A DNA stretch of 64,000 nt from Halorubrum alkaliphilum (GCF_017873815.1 NZ_JAGGKQ010000003.1:149631-213630), one strand, 5' to 3'. Counted from the first letter of the stretch, positions 1 through 10,120 are shown. Numbers and translations: made by a program. Notes: generated from the sequence alone by a model not told the origin.

Positions 1-163
1 GGCCGAGAAACGTCGCCAGCGCGACCGGGTACGGGAACGCCTTGCCGGTCGCGATCACGACCGGTGCGTCCCAGCCCGGAAGCAGTTCGAACGCCCGGGA
101 GTCGATCCGACCGTCGGCCGTCGTCAGCGTCCCGTCGATGTCCAGCGCGAGCGGGGGTACCAT
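1..163 (-). CDS. pgp: Phosphoglycolate phosphatase-like HAD hydrolase (partial, runs off the left edge)
   Basis: Reverse-strand reading frame opening with ATG at 163 and still open at base 1, so only about the first 54 residues are present. It begins MVPPLALDIDGTLTT: DIDGT is HAD motif I (nucleophile Asp and acid/base Asp), and IATGK about 30 residues on fits motif II. This spacing is typical of archaeal phosphoglycolate phosphatase / TA0175-type Cof-like hydrolases, which dephosphorylate 2-phosphoglycolate or similar small phosphoesters in the cytosol. It lies 92 bp downstream of the Orc1/Cdc6-like gene on the same strand and may be co-transcribed. The exact substrate cannot be decided from this fragment. 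Confidence 0.75.
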   Translation of the reverse strand, partial: MVPPLALDIDGTLTTADGRIDSRAFELLPGWDAPVVIATGKAFPYPVALATFLG

Positions 164-255
164 GCGTCGCCCTTGTGGGCGCGGGAGGCAACTGTCTTCC
201 GTTCCGTCGTCGGCCGCCGGAAGGGGACCCGCCGTGGAGCCGGCCGCTCGGCGCC

Positions 256-1428
256 TCAGCTCGACCGGATCGACCGGTCGAACAGTTCCTGAAAGACGAG
301 CGTCGGGAACCGAGGAACCAGGCGGCTCGGCGGTCGCCCCTTCCCGCTGCTCCGTCGCGCAGTCACGCGGTCGAGCAGCCCGCTATCGGCCAACTCGTAG
401 AGCACGCGCCGGACGGTCGAGGCCGACAGGTCGACCGTCTCCCGCGAGGCGATCGTTTCCGTCGCGACGTTCACCGACGACCGGTCGCGCTCGGACAGGC
501 TCACGAGTTCGTACAGCAGGCGCATCCGACTGGACGAGAGCGCGAGGACCCGACCGAGTGCGGCACAGGGTTTCGGGACCTCGTCTATCCCCTCGTCGAG
601 ATCGCGCGGCCGGATCGTGGAGACACCTGCACGCTCCGCGTTGACGGCCGCACCAGAGATGGCCGCGAGCGCGTCGTGGGCGTCGCCGCTGGCCCACTCC
701 GCGACTTCCCGGATCTGGTCGTGAGTAAGCGCGTCCCGACCAAGCCCCGTCGAACACCGGCTTGTCAACAGCTCAACGAGCACGTGCCGCCGGTACTGGT
801 CGAACGGGACGGGGACGTCCGGCTCCCACCCGATCGCCTCCGGCGGATCACGGCCGAGACAGACGGGGACGATGTGGCCGCTGACGTCCTCGATCCAGTC
901 GACCACGGTGCTTGCGTCCGTCGTCTCCGGCTCGTCGACGTGGTCGACCGCGACGACGACGTCCGGGCCCGTTCTGATCCCGTCTCGAAGCGCGTCCACG
1001 AGCTCGTCGGTTCCGATCCCGTGTTCGGGGACCGGCTCGTCCCGGATCGCCGCGAGAACGTCGTGATAGAGGCCGAACCGCGTCGATGCCCGTCTGGCGT
1101 CCACGTAGACGAACCCCGGAAGGGTTCGATCGACTGCTCGCGTCGATGTCTGAATGGCGCGTCTCGGACCGCTGTGGGCTGCGAGCCGGTCGAACAGGGC
1201 GGAGACGATGGCAGACTTGCCGCTCCCCTTCGGTCCGTGAACGTAGACGCTCGGCGGAAGCGATCCCGACAGTGCCGGACTGAAGACGTCGAGGAGTCGC
1301 TCGATCGCCGGGCCGCGCCCGATCGGCGATTCGAGGTGTGATACCGGCGAGATTGCGTCCAGATCGGCGAGGACGCCGCCGCCCGCGTCGTAGCCGAGCC
1401 GGCGCTCGATCCGGTCGTCGATGTTCAC
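256..1428 (-). CDS. Orc1/Cdc6-like AAA+ ATPase
   Basis: 390 residues. Walker A is GPKGSGKSA near residue 65 and a Walker B-like VVVAVDHVDE lies near residue 165. The C-terminus is a winged-helix type segment (ETVDLSASTVRRVLYELADSG) ending with a basic patch. Length and architecture match haloarchaeal Orc1/Cdc6 initiator paralogues, which bind origin repeats and load the MCM helicase. Walker B lacks the canonical DE pair in its usual place (DHVDE), so this could be one of the many divergent paralogues rather than a main initiator. I saw no obvious ORB-like repeats in the short upstream gap, so an origin here is not supported. The HAD phosphatase gene follows on the same strand. Confidence 0.75.
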   Translation of the reverse strand: MNIDDRIERRLGYDAGGGVLADLDAISPVSHLESPIGRGPAIERLLDVFSPALSGSLPPSVYVHGPKGSGKSAIVSALFDRLAAHSGPRRAIQTSTRAVDRTLPGFVYVDARRASTRFGLYHDVLAAIRDEPVPEHGIGTDELVDALRDGIRTGPDVVVAVDHVDEPETTDASTVVDWIEDVSGHIVPVCLGRDPPEAIGWEPDVPVPFDQYRRHVLVELLTSRCSTGLGRDALTHDQIREVAEWASGDAHDALAAISGAAVNAERAGVSTIRPRDLDEGIDEVPKPCAALGRVLALSSSRMRLLYELVSLSERDRSSVNVATETIASRETVDLSASTVRRVLYELADSGLLDRVTARRSSGKGRPPSRLVPRFPTLVFQELFDRSIRSS

Positions 1429-1507
1429 GATCTACCCTCCGTGTCGGGGACCCAAAGTTGGCACGAAGCGTCGACCGAGCGGTTCCCCGGTCGCCGACCG
1501 AGCGTCC

Positions 1508-1711
1508 CTACCAGTGGTCCGGCTTGTACCGGTTGATGACCAGCGTCGAGACGAGAAAGGCGATCGAACTGATGATCGCGGCACCGACGCCGACGCTCAG
1601 TCTGAACCCGATCGGACCGGACGTTACTGCGGTGACGACGGCGGTGATGACGGACGCCACGATCAGCAGGTTTCTGCCGTCGCGCCGTTCGAACCCGAGT
1701 GGACCGGACAT
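1508..1711 (-). CDS. Small two-helix membrane protein, unknown function
   Basis: 67 residues: a short basic N-terminus (MSGPLGFERRDGRN), then two hydrophobic segments at about residues 15-35 and 38-60, and a short charged tail. It is probably an integral membrane protein of the small haloarchaeal hypothetical kind. I do not recognise a family. It is convergent with nothing and divergent from the small membrane protein at 1857, with 145 bp between the starts. The third-position GC pattern and hydrophobic periodicity make it more credible than the longer overlapping antisense frame. Confidence 0.5.
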   Translation of the reverse strand: MSGPLGFERRDGRNLLIVASVITAVVTAVTSGPIGFRLSVGVGAAIISSIAFLVSTLVINRYKPDHW

Positions 1712-1856
1712 ACACGTGAGTCACACGCATGGCGGTTAAAAACGTCCCGTCAGCGACCGCCATCGCTCTTCCGTCGACGACCGCCATCGTCCGCCGACAG
1801 AGGTGGGTCGGATTCCGATGGAAACCTATTCCCGTATCGGAACTCCTTCCACGGTC

Positions 1857-2255
1857 ATGTCGACCGAGTCCGCGGACGCGGGTCTCAGCCGAATAAACAA
1901 CCGTAGCAAGGCCGCAGCAGTCCTCGGAACGCTCGCCGCGTTCGGAGTCGGCCTCTGGAGCGTCGGCGAGATCCAGTTCGTTTCCATCGCGGCCATCGCG
2001 GTCGGTATCGGCGTCCGATTTGGCTCCTTGTGGGTCGGAACTCGATACCTCGCGGGGGCCGACTCCTCGGCGCTCACTGAACAGCCGACTGCGGGCGGAT
2101 ATCATCACGGAGCCGTCGGATTCGCCCTCGTGTTCGCCGGCATCATCGCGATCGCCGGCCGGTCTCTGGGCGGTGACGTGTCGCTGGTCGCCGGCGGATC
2201 CGTCGTCGTCGCCGCCGTCGGGTACGTGGGGCTGTCGGTACTGCTCCCCGAGTGA
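1857..2255 (+). CDS. Four-helix membrane protein, unknown function
   Basis: 132 residues from the ATG at 1857 (MSTESADAGLSR). An in-frame ATG 54 nt upstream is less likely because the extra residues are not hydrophobic and look like leader DNA. Roughly four hydrophobic stretches are visible (about residues 20-40, 42-62, 80-100 and 105-130) with a short polar loop (GADSSALTEQPTAGG) in the middle. No catalytic motif is seen. It is a single gene between oppositely oriented neighbours. Function unknown. Confidence 0.55.
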   Translation: MSTESADAGLSRINNRSKAAAVLGTLAAFGVGLWSVGEIQFVSIAAIAVGIGVRFGSLWVGTRYLAGADSSALTEQPTAGGYHHGAVGFALVFAGIIAIAGRSLGGDVSLVAGGSVVVAAVGYVGLSVLLPE

Positions 2256-2366
2256 GCTCGCCGCTGGGCACGTGTCAGTATCCGCCAGTAAATCGGCGAG
2301 CAGCGGTCGGAACGGTCGGTCCGTCTTCGAGGTCATAAATAAAAACGGCTACGTGGGTCTCCGGGT

Positions 2367-3533
2367 TTAGATCGTCGTGCCGGGGATCCAGACGGCCCAG
2401 TTGAGCAGTCCGGCGACGACCAGTAGCCCGAGCGTGAGCGACCAGACGACGATCGCGGCCGCGGGCGGATCGAAGTGCGTGTCGGAGTGAGCGTAGAACA
2501 CGCGCTGTGACGCCTCGCCGACGAGTGCGGCGAAGACGCCGAACAGGGCTCCGAACAGCAGCGCCAGTCCGTCACCGAACAGCAGCGGTGCGGTGAGCTC
2601 CGCCGCATCGAGGCCGGTGAGGGCAATGATCCCCTCCTCCCACGTGGCGAGGAACGCGGTCGCACCCGCAAGCGTCATGTGATGCGTGACCGGGATCTTG
2701 CCGACGCCGAGGTTCAAGAACAGCAACGACGCCGCACTGAGTCCGAACCCGGCGAACACGGCAATGTCACCGTGACCGGCACCGACCATGTTGTACGTGA
2801 TGGCCGCCGACGCGAGCCCGGCGAAGAAGCCGATCGCCGCGACGTGAGACCACTTGTACATGTTCGGGAGCCACGGCTCAACAGCGAGGCGGTCCTCGCC
2901 GTCCATCTCGCCGTCACCTTTCACTTCGCCCGGCTCACGCGTCTCCTCGCGCTCGAACGGTCCCATGTCGAAGTAGCCGTTCGCCTTGTCGCTGACCTTG
3001 CCGACGATGCTGTACCCGAAGACGACCCGGACGACGATCGCGCTGATCACGATGCTCACCGGGATCGGGTCGACGGGCAGAGCAAGCTGACGGGACAGCT
3101 GTTCGAGTACGACGCCGAACACGCCGAACACCGCACCGACGGCGAGGATGTCCGGTTTACTCCCCAACGCAACCGTGATGTCCTTCGCGTTGTGGAAGTC
3201 GAATCCGGACTGCATGTAGCCCTTGTTCGCCGCGTAGCCGGCCGCCGCGACACCGCCCGCGAAGGAGATGTGCGGGCCGAACACGGGACCGAACCCGACA
3301 TCGACGCCGAACCCGCCGCCGCCGAGCGATCCGGCCATGACGAGGAAGCCGGTGAAGACGAAGGCCGGTAGCGCACCGAGCGCGGCACCGAACGCGCCGC
3401 CGGCGAGCGCACCGAGGACGATCCCCGGATCGGTGAGACTGTTGATCACGTCCCCGGGCTCGCCGGGCTGATACCCGACCTGCATGAGCGCGTCCGTGAT
3501 CAGTGCCAGTTCGGGGAGGAACGCGAGGCTCAT
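2367..3533 (-). CDS. Polytopic membrane protein linked to glycerol kinase; putative glycerol transporter
   Basis: 388 residues with about ten hydrophobic segments in two halves. They are separated by a charged central loop (about residues 195-225, rich in Glu and Asp). Many small-residue runs (GGAFGAALGAL, FGVFGVVLEQL) are channel- or transporter-like, but there is no NPA motif, so it is not an aquaporin/GlpF. It starts at 3533, the base immediately after the glpK stop (TAG then ATG with no spacer), which implies co-translation. Haloarchaeal glp loci carry a comparable gene that I recall being proposed as a glycerol facilitator (called glpX in Haloferax volcanii); the match here rests on position and character only. 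The downstream intergene is short. Confidence 0.7.
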   Translation of the reverse strand: MSLAFLPELALITDALMQVGYQPGEPGDVINSLTDPGIVLGALAGGAFGAALGALPAFVFTGFLVMAGSLGGGGFGVDVGFGPVFGPHISFAGGVAAAGYAANKGYMQSGFDFHNAKDITVALGSKPDILAVGAVFGVFGVVLEQLSRQLALPVDPIPVSIVISAIVVRVVFGYSIVGKVSDKANGYFDMGPFEREETREPGEVKGDGEMDGEDRLAVEPWLPNMYKWSHVAAIGFFAGLASAAITYNMVGAGHGDIAVFAGFGLSAASLLFLNLGVGKIPVTHHMTLAGATAFLATWEEGIIALTGLDAAELTAPLLFGDGLALLFGALFGVFAALVGEASQRVFYAHSDTHFDPPAAAIVVWSLTLGLLVVAGLLNWAVWIPGTTI

Positions 3534-5066
3534 CTATGCCTCCTCCTGTGCCCAGTTGAGCGAGCGCTCGACGGCGTCGTCCCACCGGTCGTACAGCTTG
3601 TCGACTTCCGCCTGCTCCTTCTCGGGTGTGAACTCGCGGTCGACCTGCCAGTTGTCGCGGAGCTCGTCGACGGTGTCCCAGTAGCCGACCGCCAGCCCGG
3701 CGGCGTACGCCGAGCCGAGCGCGGTGGTCTCGTCGACCTCCGGTCGGACGATGTCTGTCTGAATGATGTCAGACTGAAGCTGACAGAGGAAGTTGTTCTT
3801 GACCGCGCCGCCGTCGACGCGGAGGCTGGTCATCTCGACGCCGGAGTCGGCCTCCATCGCCTCGGCGAGATCGCGGGTCTGGTACGCGATGCTTTCGAGC
3901 GTCGCACGAACGATGTGCTCCTTGCTGGTCCCGCGGGTCATCCCGACGATGGTCCCGCGTGCACGACCGTCCCAGTGTGGCGCGCCGAGTCCGGTGAACG
4001 CCGGCACCATGTAGACGCCGTCGGTCGAATCGACCGAGCGGGCCAGCTCCGCCGTCTGAGCGGCGTTGTTGATGAGATCGATATCCTCCATGAACTCGAT
4101 CGCCGCGCCAGCGTTGAAGATCGACCCCTCAAGCGCGTACTGGACCGGCTCGCCGGACATCTGGAAGCCGACCGTCGTGAGCAGGCCGTTGTCGGACTCG
4201 ACGGCCTCCTCGCCGGTGTTCATCAGATAGAACGCGCCGGTGCCGTAGGTGTTCTTCGCGTCACCCTTGTCGAAGCAGGTCTGTCCGAACAGCGCCGCCT
4301 GCTGGTCGCCGAGCGCGCCGGCGACGGGGACCTCCTCGCCGAGGAAGCCGTCCGGGTCGGTGTGTCCGTAGTAGTCCTCGTCGGACGAGGGGCGCACTTC
4401 GGGCACCATCTCCTTGGGTACGTCGAACTCCGCGAGAAGCTCGTCGTCCCACTCCATCTCCCGGATGTCGTACAGCATCGTCCGGGAGGCGTTGGTGACG
4501 TCCGTGATGTGGTTCCCCGTGAGGTTGTAGATGAGCCACGTGTCGATCGTCCCCATGACCAGCTCTCCCTCTCGGGCGCGGTCACGGAGGTCGCCGCCGC
4601 GTGAGCTCTGCATTTTGAGCGGTTCCGCGTTGTCGAGGATCCACTCGGTCTTCGTCGCGGAGAAGTACGCGTCGGCTTCGAGGCCGGTCTTCTCGCGGAT
4701 CTCCTCGACCTTGTCCGCCTCCTGGAGCTCCTCGACGCGGTCCGTCGTCCGGCGGTCCTGCCACACCAAGGCGTTGTGGACGGGCTTCCCGGAGTCCTTG
4801 TCCCAGACGACCGTCGTCTCGCGCTGGTTGGTGATCCCGAGCGCGTCGAGCTGGCTGGCCTCGAGTCCCGCATCGTCGAGTCCGTCGAGAACGACCTGCT
4901 GTGTGTTCTCCCAGATCTCCAGCGGATCGTGCTCGACCCATCCCGGATTGGGGTAGATCTGTTCGTGCTGTTCGTACGCGTTCGCGACGACCTGGCCCGC
5001 ATGGTCGAACACCATGAATCGCGTCCCAGTCGTCCCTTGGTCTATCGCACCGACGTATTGTGTCAT
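3534..5066 (-). CDS. glpK: Glycerol kinase
   Basis: 510 residues, the usual FGGY-kinase length. It opens MTQYVGAIDQGTTGTRFMVFD (phosphate-binding DQGTTGTR) and contains ITNQRETTVVWD and VWQDRRT. The nucleotide-binding half has YGTGAFYLMNTG, ALEGSIFNAGAAIEFMED and RVDGGAVKNNFLCQLQSDI, ending with ALGSAYAAGLAVGYW. It phosphorylates glycerol at sn-3 using ATP in the cytosol, the committed step of glycerol catabolism. It is divergent from glpABC across a 375-bp intergene and is followed without spacer by the putative transporter gene. Assignment is secure. Confidence 0.97.
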   Translation of the reverse strand: MTQYVGAIDQGTTGTRFMVFDHAGQVVANAYEQHEQIYPNPGWVEHDPLEIWENTQQVVLDGLDDAGLEASQLDALGITNQRETTVVWDKDSGKPVHNALVWQDRRTTDRVEELQEADKVEEIREKTGLEADAYFSATKTEWILDNAEPLKMQSSRGGDLRDRAREGELVMGTIDTWLIYNLTGNHITDVTNASRTMLYDIREMEWDDELLAEFDVPKEMVPEVRPSSDEDYYGHTDPDGFLGEEVPVAGALGDQQAALFGQTCFDKGDAKNTYGTGAFYLMNTGEEAVESDNGLLTTVGFQMSGEPVQYALEGSIFNAGAAIEFMEDIDLINNAAQTAELARSVDSTDGVYMVPAFTGLGAPHWDGRARGTIVGMTRGTSKEHIVRATLESIAYQTRDLAEAMEADSGVEMTSLRVDGGAVKNNFLCQLQSDIIQTDIVRPEVDETTALGSAYAAGLAVGYWDTVDELRDNWQVDREFTPEKEQAEVDKLYDRWDDAVERSLNWAQEEA

Positions 5067-5441
5067 GTTTCGAATCCCTCCTGTGGCGCTGGTCCGCTCG
5101 CGGCGACGACATCGTCCGTGTCCCTCGTTCCGCCGGGACCGGTGTCGTCAGTCGTACTCCCCTCGGACGCCGTGTTCGGCCCACACGCCGGCACAGCAGC
5201 CGGAAGCCGGGGAGCGTTGTCGCCAGCCGCATATCTTCACGGAAGCTACCACGCCGTTCGTGAATATAATGTACTACCATAATAAACTTCCTGTTAATAC
5301 GCCGGTCAGATCTCGGGGTAAAACACACATATAAATACCTTGTGGTAAATTCATTCGTTACACTACCGGAATAACCCTGATAGTTATGATCGAACCCGGG
5401 TAAGAGGTAAAGTAAAGTGGTCGCGGTTCAACCGACATCAC
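5067..5441. promoter_or_regulatory. Divergent glpK / glpABC control region
   Basis: 375 bp without a credible gene. Its middle (about 5260-5420) is much more AT-rich than the surroundings. A TATA-like CATATAAATA at 5329-5338 reads both ways: rightward it lies about 105 nt before the glpA ATG, and leftward it could serve glpK with a long leader. A second candidate for glpK is the complement of GAATATAATGTA at 5262-5273. The purine-rich GGTAAGAGGTAAAGTAAAG stretch lies about 40 nt before glpA. Glycerol loci of haloarchaea are controlled by GlpR or glucose in related species; I cannot point to a confident operator here. Confidence 0.6.
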
Positions 5442-7196
5442 ATGGATGATCAAGTGGATGTCGTCGTCGTCGGCGGGGGGTCGACCGGCTGCGGCGTGAT
5501 ACGGGACCTCGCCCGGCGGGGGCTCGACGCGGTCCTCGTCGAGAAGGGGAACCTCACACACGGGACCACGGGGCGAATGCACGGACTGCTCCACAGCGGG
5601 GGGCGGTACGCGGTCTCCGATCAGAAGAGTGCTCGTGAGTGCATCGAGGAGAACCGCGTCCTCCGGGACATCGCGGGCCACTGCGTCGAGGAGACCGGCG
5701 GGATGTTCGTCAAGCGTCCGGAGGACTCCGAGGAGTACTTTCAGGAGAAGCTGGAGGGCTGTCGCGCGTGCGACATCCCCGCTGAGGTGATCGACGGCGA
5801 AGAGGCTCGGCGACGAGAGCCGTACCTCGCACGCGACGTTGAAAAGGCGATCGTCGTCCCCGACGGTGCTGTCGACCCGTTCCGACTCTGCGTGGCCAAC
5901 GCCGCCGACGCCCGGGAGCACGGCGCACGCGTCGAGACCCACGCCGAGGTGACCGACGTTCTCGTCGAGGACGACGAGGTTGTCGGCATCGAGATCGAAC
6001 ACGACACGGGGCCGGGCAAACGCGTTCACCGCGAGCCCGGAACGACCGAGGAGATCCGCGCACGCTACGTCGTCAACGCAACCGGCGCGTGGGCCGGCCA
6101 GATCGGCGAGATGGCCGGCGTCGACGTGGAGGTCAGACCCTCGAAGGGCGTGATGACGGTGATGAACACGCGGCAGGTCGACACCGTGGTCAACCGCTGT
6201 CGCCCGAAGGGCGACGCCGACATCGTCGTCCCCCACGAGACGGCCTGTATCCTCGGAACGACCGACGAGGAGGTCGACGACCCCGAGGACTACCCCGAGG
6301 AGGAGTGGGAGGTCGATCTGATGATCGAGACGCTCTCGGAACTGGTGCCGGCGCTGAAGGACGCTCGGACTCTCCGGTCGTTCTGGGGCGTCCGACCCCT
6401 GTATGAGCCCCCCGGAACCGGCACCGACGACCCGACTGACATCACGCGTGACTACTTCCTGCTCGATCACAACGAGCGCGATGACCTGCCGGGGATGACG
6501 AGCATCGTCGGTGGAAAGCTCACGACCTACCGGATGATGGCCGAATCGATCACGGACCACGTCTGTGAGAAACTCGACCACGACGCCGACTGTGACACCG
6601 CGGACGCGCCGCTGCCCGGCTCCGAGGATTTCAGCGTCCTCCGCGATTACATGGACGAGTTCGGACTCCGCTCGCCCGTCGGCCGTCGGTCGGCCCAGCG
6701 GCTCGGCTCCCGAGCCGACGAGGTGCTGAAGGGGAGCGACCCCAACCCCGTCGTCTGCGAGTGTGAAGGCGTTACCCGCGCCGAGGTACAGGATGCGATC
6801 GATGGAGCCGGCTCGGACCTGAACGCGGTCCGACTCCGCACCCGCGCGTCGATGGGGAACTGCCAAGGCGGATTCTGTACACACCGTATCGCCGCCGAAC
6901 TCACCCAGGAGTATCCGGGCGGCGTCACCCGCGACGCCGAGGACGAACTGTACCAGGAGCGCTGGAAGGGCCAGCGCCACGCGCTGTGGGGTCGACAGCT
7001 CTCTCAGGCGATGTTGAACCACATGCTCCACGCGACCACGATGAACCGCGACGGGGACCTCGCGACGACGGACGCCGATGTCGATTTCGGCGCGTTCGAC
7101 GCGGGGCCCGACGGAACCGTCGGCGGAGGAACGGGGGCCGACGACGCCGCGTCCGGCGTCACGGCCACCGACGGGGGACACGATGGCGATCGATAG
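5442..7196 (+). CDS. glpA: Glycerol-3-phosphate dehydrogenase subunit A (FAD)
   Basis: 584 residues. The N-terminal Rossmann FAD motif [20 protein letters not shown] (about residues 6-25) is followed by [20 protein letters not shown], the GlpA/GlpD signature. The C-terminus carries a BFD-like [2Fe-2S] module with [13 protein letters not shown] and GNCQGGFC cysteines, which distinguishes GlpA from GlpD. The last ~30 residues are a Gly/Asp-rich haloarchaeal tail. As part of GlpABC it oxidises sn-glycerol-3-phosphate to DHAP and passes electrons to the membrane quinone pool. It overlaps glpB by 14 nt, so the three genes form one operon. Confidence 0.95.
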   Translation: MDDQVDVVVVGGGSTGCGVIRDLARRGLDAVLVEKGNLTHGTTGRMHGLLHSGGRYAVSDQKSARECIEENRVLRDIAGHCVEETGGMFVKRPEDSEEYFQEKLEGCRACDIPAEVIDGEEARRREPYLARDVEKAIVVPDGAVDPFRLCVANAADAREHGARVETHAEVTDVLVEDDEVVGIEIEHDTGPGKRVHREPGTTEEIRARYVVNATGAWAGQIGEMAGVDVEVRPSKGVMTVMNTRQVDTVVNRCRPKGDADIVVPHETACILGTTDEEVDDPEDYPEEEWEVDLMIETLSELVPALKDARTLRSFWGVRPLYEPPGTGTDDPTDITRDYFLLDHNERDDLPGMTSIVGGKLTTYRMMAESITDHVCEKLDHDADCDTADAPLPGSEDFSVLRDYMDEFGLRSPVGRRSAQRLGSRADEVLKGSDPNPVVCECEGVTRAEVQDAIDGAGSDLNAVRLRTRASMGNCQGGFCTHRIAAELTQEYPGGVTRDAEDELYQERWKGQRHALWGRQLSQAMLNHMLHATTMNRDGDLATTDADVDFGAFDAGPDGTVGGGTGADDAASGVTATDGGHDGDR

Positions 7197-8562
7197 CGAC
7201 GTTCTCGTCGTCGGCGGCGGTCTCGCCGGGATCACAGCCGCGATCGCCGCGTCTCGTGAGGGTGCCGATGTCCGGCTCGTCTCACACAAGGCGAGCACGC
7301 TTCGACAGGCCTCGGGGCTGATCGACGGGCTCGGCTACGTCCCGGCAACGGAGCCGGCGAAGCCGCTCAGAGAGGGACCACCAACGGCGGGGCGGAACCT
7401 CGACCCCGACGAGTGGCCTGACCCCGAAGGACCGCTCGCGGAGCCGTACGCAGGGATTGACTCGCTCCCGGAAGAACATCCCTATCGGCTGGTTGGGGCA
7501 GACGCGCTCCGCGATGGGCTTGCGCTGTTCGACGACCTCGTCGGCGACGCGTACGTCGGCGGCCACACGGATCGAAACGCGTTGGTCCCGACGTTCGGCG
7601 GCGGTGTGAAACCCACGGCGCGGTATCCCGAATCGGTCGCCGCGGGACTCGCCAGCGACGACCGACCCATGCTCATCGTCGGGTTCCGGTCGCTCACTGA
7701 ATACGACGCGCGCGCGTTTGCGGACCGGCTGGAGGCGTCCGGCGTTCCGTTCGACGTGGCGGGTGTCGAGGTCGAGTTCGCGGAGGCGTTCCGTGCGGAC
7801 GCGAAAATAACCCGCTTCGCGAAAGCGCTGGATCGCAATGAACCGGTCGACGGAACGCCGGCACGCGAGGCGCTGGCGAAGGCGGTCGCCCCACATCTTC
7901 ACGATGTCGTCGACGATGACGGGAACGTGGACCGCGTCGAACGGGTTGGCTTCCCAGCGTTCCTCGGGGACGACGAGGCGGCTGCCGTCCGCGCCGACCT
8001 CGCGGATCGGCTCGGAGCGGACGTCTTCGAGATCCCGATGGGCCCACCGAGTCTTCCGGGGCTCCGACTGGAGGACCGGCTGTACGATGCGCTCGACGCA
8101 GAGGGCGTCAGGTTCGAGACTGGAATCCCGGTCGTCGACTACGAGACAGACGCCGACGGGAGAATACAGCACCTGCTACTGAACCGAAAGGGGAGCAAGA
8201 TCCCGTACGGCGCGGATGCGGTCGTGCTTGCGACCGGTGGGCTGGTCGGGAAGGGGCTCGATTCGGACCGTGAGGGAGTTCGCGAACCGGTGCTCGATCT
8301 GCACGTGCCACAGCCGTCGGACCGCTACGAGTGGTTCGTCGACGACGCCTTCGGTGAGCAGCCGTACGCGCGGTTCGGCGTCCGTCCGGACGAGCGACTG
8401 CGGGCCCTCGACGAAAACGGTGCGGTGGCGTACGGGAACGTATGGGTCGCCGGCGCGGTCGTCGGCGGCGCGGACGTAGCACGCGAGAAGTCAGCGAGCG
8501 GCGTCTCGCTCGCGACCGGCCTCGTGGCCGGACAGGAGGCGGCGCGGGAGGTTCGACAATGA
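7183..8562 (+). CDS. glpB: Glycerol-3-phosphate dehydrogenase subunit B
   Basis: 459 residues from the ATG at 7183 ([20 protein letters not shown]), chosen because the dinucleotide-binding motif [10 protein letters not shown] then sits at the N-terminus as in other GlpB proteins. The in-frame extension upstream lies inside glpA. An FAD-binding C-terminal segment ([15 protein letters not shown]) is present. GlpB relays electrons between the catalytic GlpA subunit and the iron-sulfur subunit GlpC. The start overlaps glpA and the stop overlaps the glpC start (ATGA), both signs of translational coupling. Confidence 0.93.
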   Translation: MAIDSDVLVVGGGLAGITAAIAASREGADVRLVSHKASTLRQASGLIDGLGYVPATEPAKPLREGPPTAGRNLDPDEWPDPEGPLAEPYAGIDSLPEEHPYRLVGADALRDGLALFDDLVGDAYVGGHTDRNALVPTFGGGVKPTARYPESVAAGLASDDRPMLIVGFRSLTEYDARAFADRLEASGVPFDVAGVEVEFAEAFRADAKITRFAKALDRNEPVDGTPAREALAKAVAPHLHDVVDDDGNVDRVERVGFPAFLGDDEAAAVRADLADRLGADVFEIPMGPPSLPGLRLEDRLYDALDAEGVRFETGIPVVDYETDADGRIQHLLLNRKGSKIPYGADAVVLATGGLVGKGLDSDREGVREPVLDLHVPQPSDRYEWFVDDAFGEQPYARFGVRPDERLRALDENGAVAYGNVWVAGAVVGGADVAREKSASGVSLATGLVAGQEAAREVRQ

Positions 8563-10019
8563 CACGAGACACAGGACACGACGACGGCGACGAGCGACAC
8601 GGAACGAATAACACGGACGAATCGACCGAGGGGTCGAGCCATTCAGACGGAGTGGTTCGGACCGACGGCGGGTCCGATATCGAGTCCGACGACCGAACCG
8701 CCACCGACGGCGGGGTCGAGAGCGTGACCGGCGGCAGCGACTCTACGGAGCTCGATCCGGACGCGTACGACCCGATAGACGTGTTCCCCGAAGGCGAACT
8801 CGACCTTCGTGACGGCGCGGACTCGTGTTATAAATGTACGTCCTGTGATACGTCGTGTCCGGTGGCAGAGGTCGACGACGAGTTCCCCGGGCCGAAGTTC
8901 CAGGGGCCCGAACAGTGGCGGCTCAAGCGGAAGGAGGACGCGGACATCGACGAGTCGATCACCTCCTGTTCGAACTGTATGCGGTGTGACGACGCGTGTC
9001 CCTCGTCGGTGCCGCTCTCGCAGATGCACAACGAGGCGCGCGGGCAGTTCGTCGAGGAACAGATGGAGAAGCTCTCCGTCGAGTACGTCCGCAACCGAAT
9101 CTTAGCGAACTACCGGACCTCCGCGCGGCTGGCAAGTATCGTCCCGCGGCTTTCGACGTACGCGATGAATTTCGGGCCAGCGCGATGGGTGATGGACAAG
9201 ACGCTCGGGATCCCCAAGGAACGGGAGTTCCCGGAGTTCGCGACGACGACGTTCCGCGAATGGTGGCGCGACCGCGGCGGGGCGCAGGTGTCGAACCCCG
9301 ACAAGCGCGTGGCGTACTTCCACGGCTGCTACTCGAATTACAACACGCCCGAGGTCGGGAAGGCGATGGTGCGCGTCTACGAACACTTCGGCTACGAGGT
9401 CATGGTGCCGCCCCAGAAGTGTTCCGGCACCCCGATGTTCGCCAACGGCATGTTGAAAGACGCCCGCCGGCACGCGGTGACCAACGTCGAGAACCTGATC
9501 GAGGCCATCGGCGAGGGCGCGGACGTGATCGCTTCGTGTACATCGTGTTCGATGTCGCTCCGGCAGGAGTACCCCGAACTGTTCGACATCCACGGGATCG
9601 AGGACGTCTCCGATCACACCTTCGAGGCGCTGGAGTACCTCCGAATCCACGAAGACCTAACCGGCGCGCTGGAGGAGGCTAGCCCGGGCGACGAGCGCTC
9701 GTACGCCTACCATGCGCCGTGTCACGCCCGAAACCAGGGGCTTTCGCGACAGGCCGTCGAGACGTTCCGCGACGTCGACGGCGTAACTATGGAGGACGTC
9801 GGCGACTCCTGTTCCGGCATCTCGGGCACGTACGGCTGGAAGAGCGAAAAGTACGAGAAGTCGATGGAGATCGGCGAGGAGATGTTCCATCACATGGAGG
9901 ACGCCGAGGGCGAAGTCGGAATGACGGAGTGTCCCACCTGCGCGATGCAGATGGAACACGGAACGGGCTACGAGATCGAACACCCGCTACAGCTGCTCGA
10001 AGACACCCTCGTCGCCTGA
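8559..10019 (+). CDS. glpC: Glycerol-3-phosphate dehydrogenase subunit C (iron-sulfur, CCG domain)
   Basis: 486 residues from the ATG at 8559, which overlaps the glpB stop as ATGA. A hydrophilic acidic N-terminal extension of about 80 residues precedes two ferredoxin-type clusters: CYKCTSCDTSCPV at about residue 90 and CSNCMRCDDACPSS at about residue 137. Two CCG domains follow (FHGCYSNYNTPE ... PQKCSGTPMF, and HAPCHARNQG ... GDSCSGISGTYG). The protein anchors the dehydrogenase to the membrane side and delivers electrons to quinone. The N-terminal extension is longer than in bacterial GlpC and looks like an adaptation common in haloarchaea. Confidence 0.95.
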   Translation: MTRDTGHDDGDERHGTNNTDESTEGSSHSDGVVRTDGGSDIESDDRTATDGGVESVTGGSDSTELDPDAYDPIDVFPEGELDLRDGADSCYKCTSCDTSCPVAEVDDEFPGPKFQGPEQWRLKRKEDADIDESITSCSNCMRCDDACPSSVPLSQMHNEARGQFVEEQMEKLSVEYVRNRILANYRTSARLASIVPRLSTYAMNFGPARWVMDKTLGIPKEREFPEFATTTFREWWRDRGGAQVSNPDKRVAYFHGCYSNYNTPEVGKAMVRVYEHFGYEVMVPPQKCSGTPMFANGMLKDARRHAVTNVENLIEAIGEGADVIASCTSCSMSLRQEYPELFDIHGIEDVSDHTFEALEYLRIHEDLTGALEEASPGDERSYAYHAPCHARNQGLSRQAVETFRDVDGVTMEDVGDSCSGISGTYGWKSEKYEKSMEIGEEMFHHMEDAEGEVGMTECPTCAMQMEHGTGYEIEHPLQLLEDTLVA

Positions 10020-10085
10020 GGCGACTGTACCCTTCCTGTCGTTTCTTCGAACGCCGTGTTTATCAAGAGGGATAATGAGATGAGA

Positions 10086-10096
10086 ATCCTTATTCG
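10086..10096 (+). promoter_or_regulatory. TATA-like box for the DICT-domain gene
   Basis: ATCCTTATTCG lies 35 nt before the GTG at 10121, a spacing that gives a nearly leaderless transcript. The same 11 bases occur 33 nt before the aglG start at 58628. Confidence 0.45.
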
Positions 10097-10120
10097 AGGC
10101 GTAGCCGATATCCGCTTATC

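Noticed and set aside
1429..1507. Replication origin next to the Orc1/Cdc6-like gene
   Set aside because: No AT-rich unwinding region or inverted ORB-like repeats could be seen in the short gaps around it.
5358..7298. Antisense frame of about 646 codons opposite glpA
   Set aside because: The forward strand encodes an unmistakable GlpA; the antisense frame is the usual high-GC shadow.
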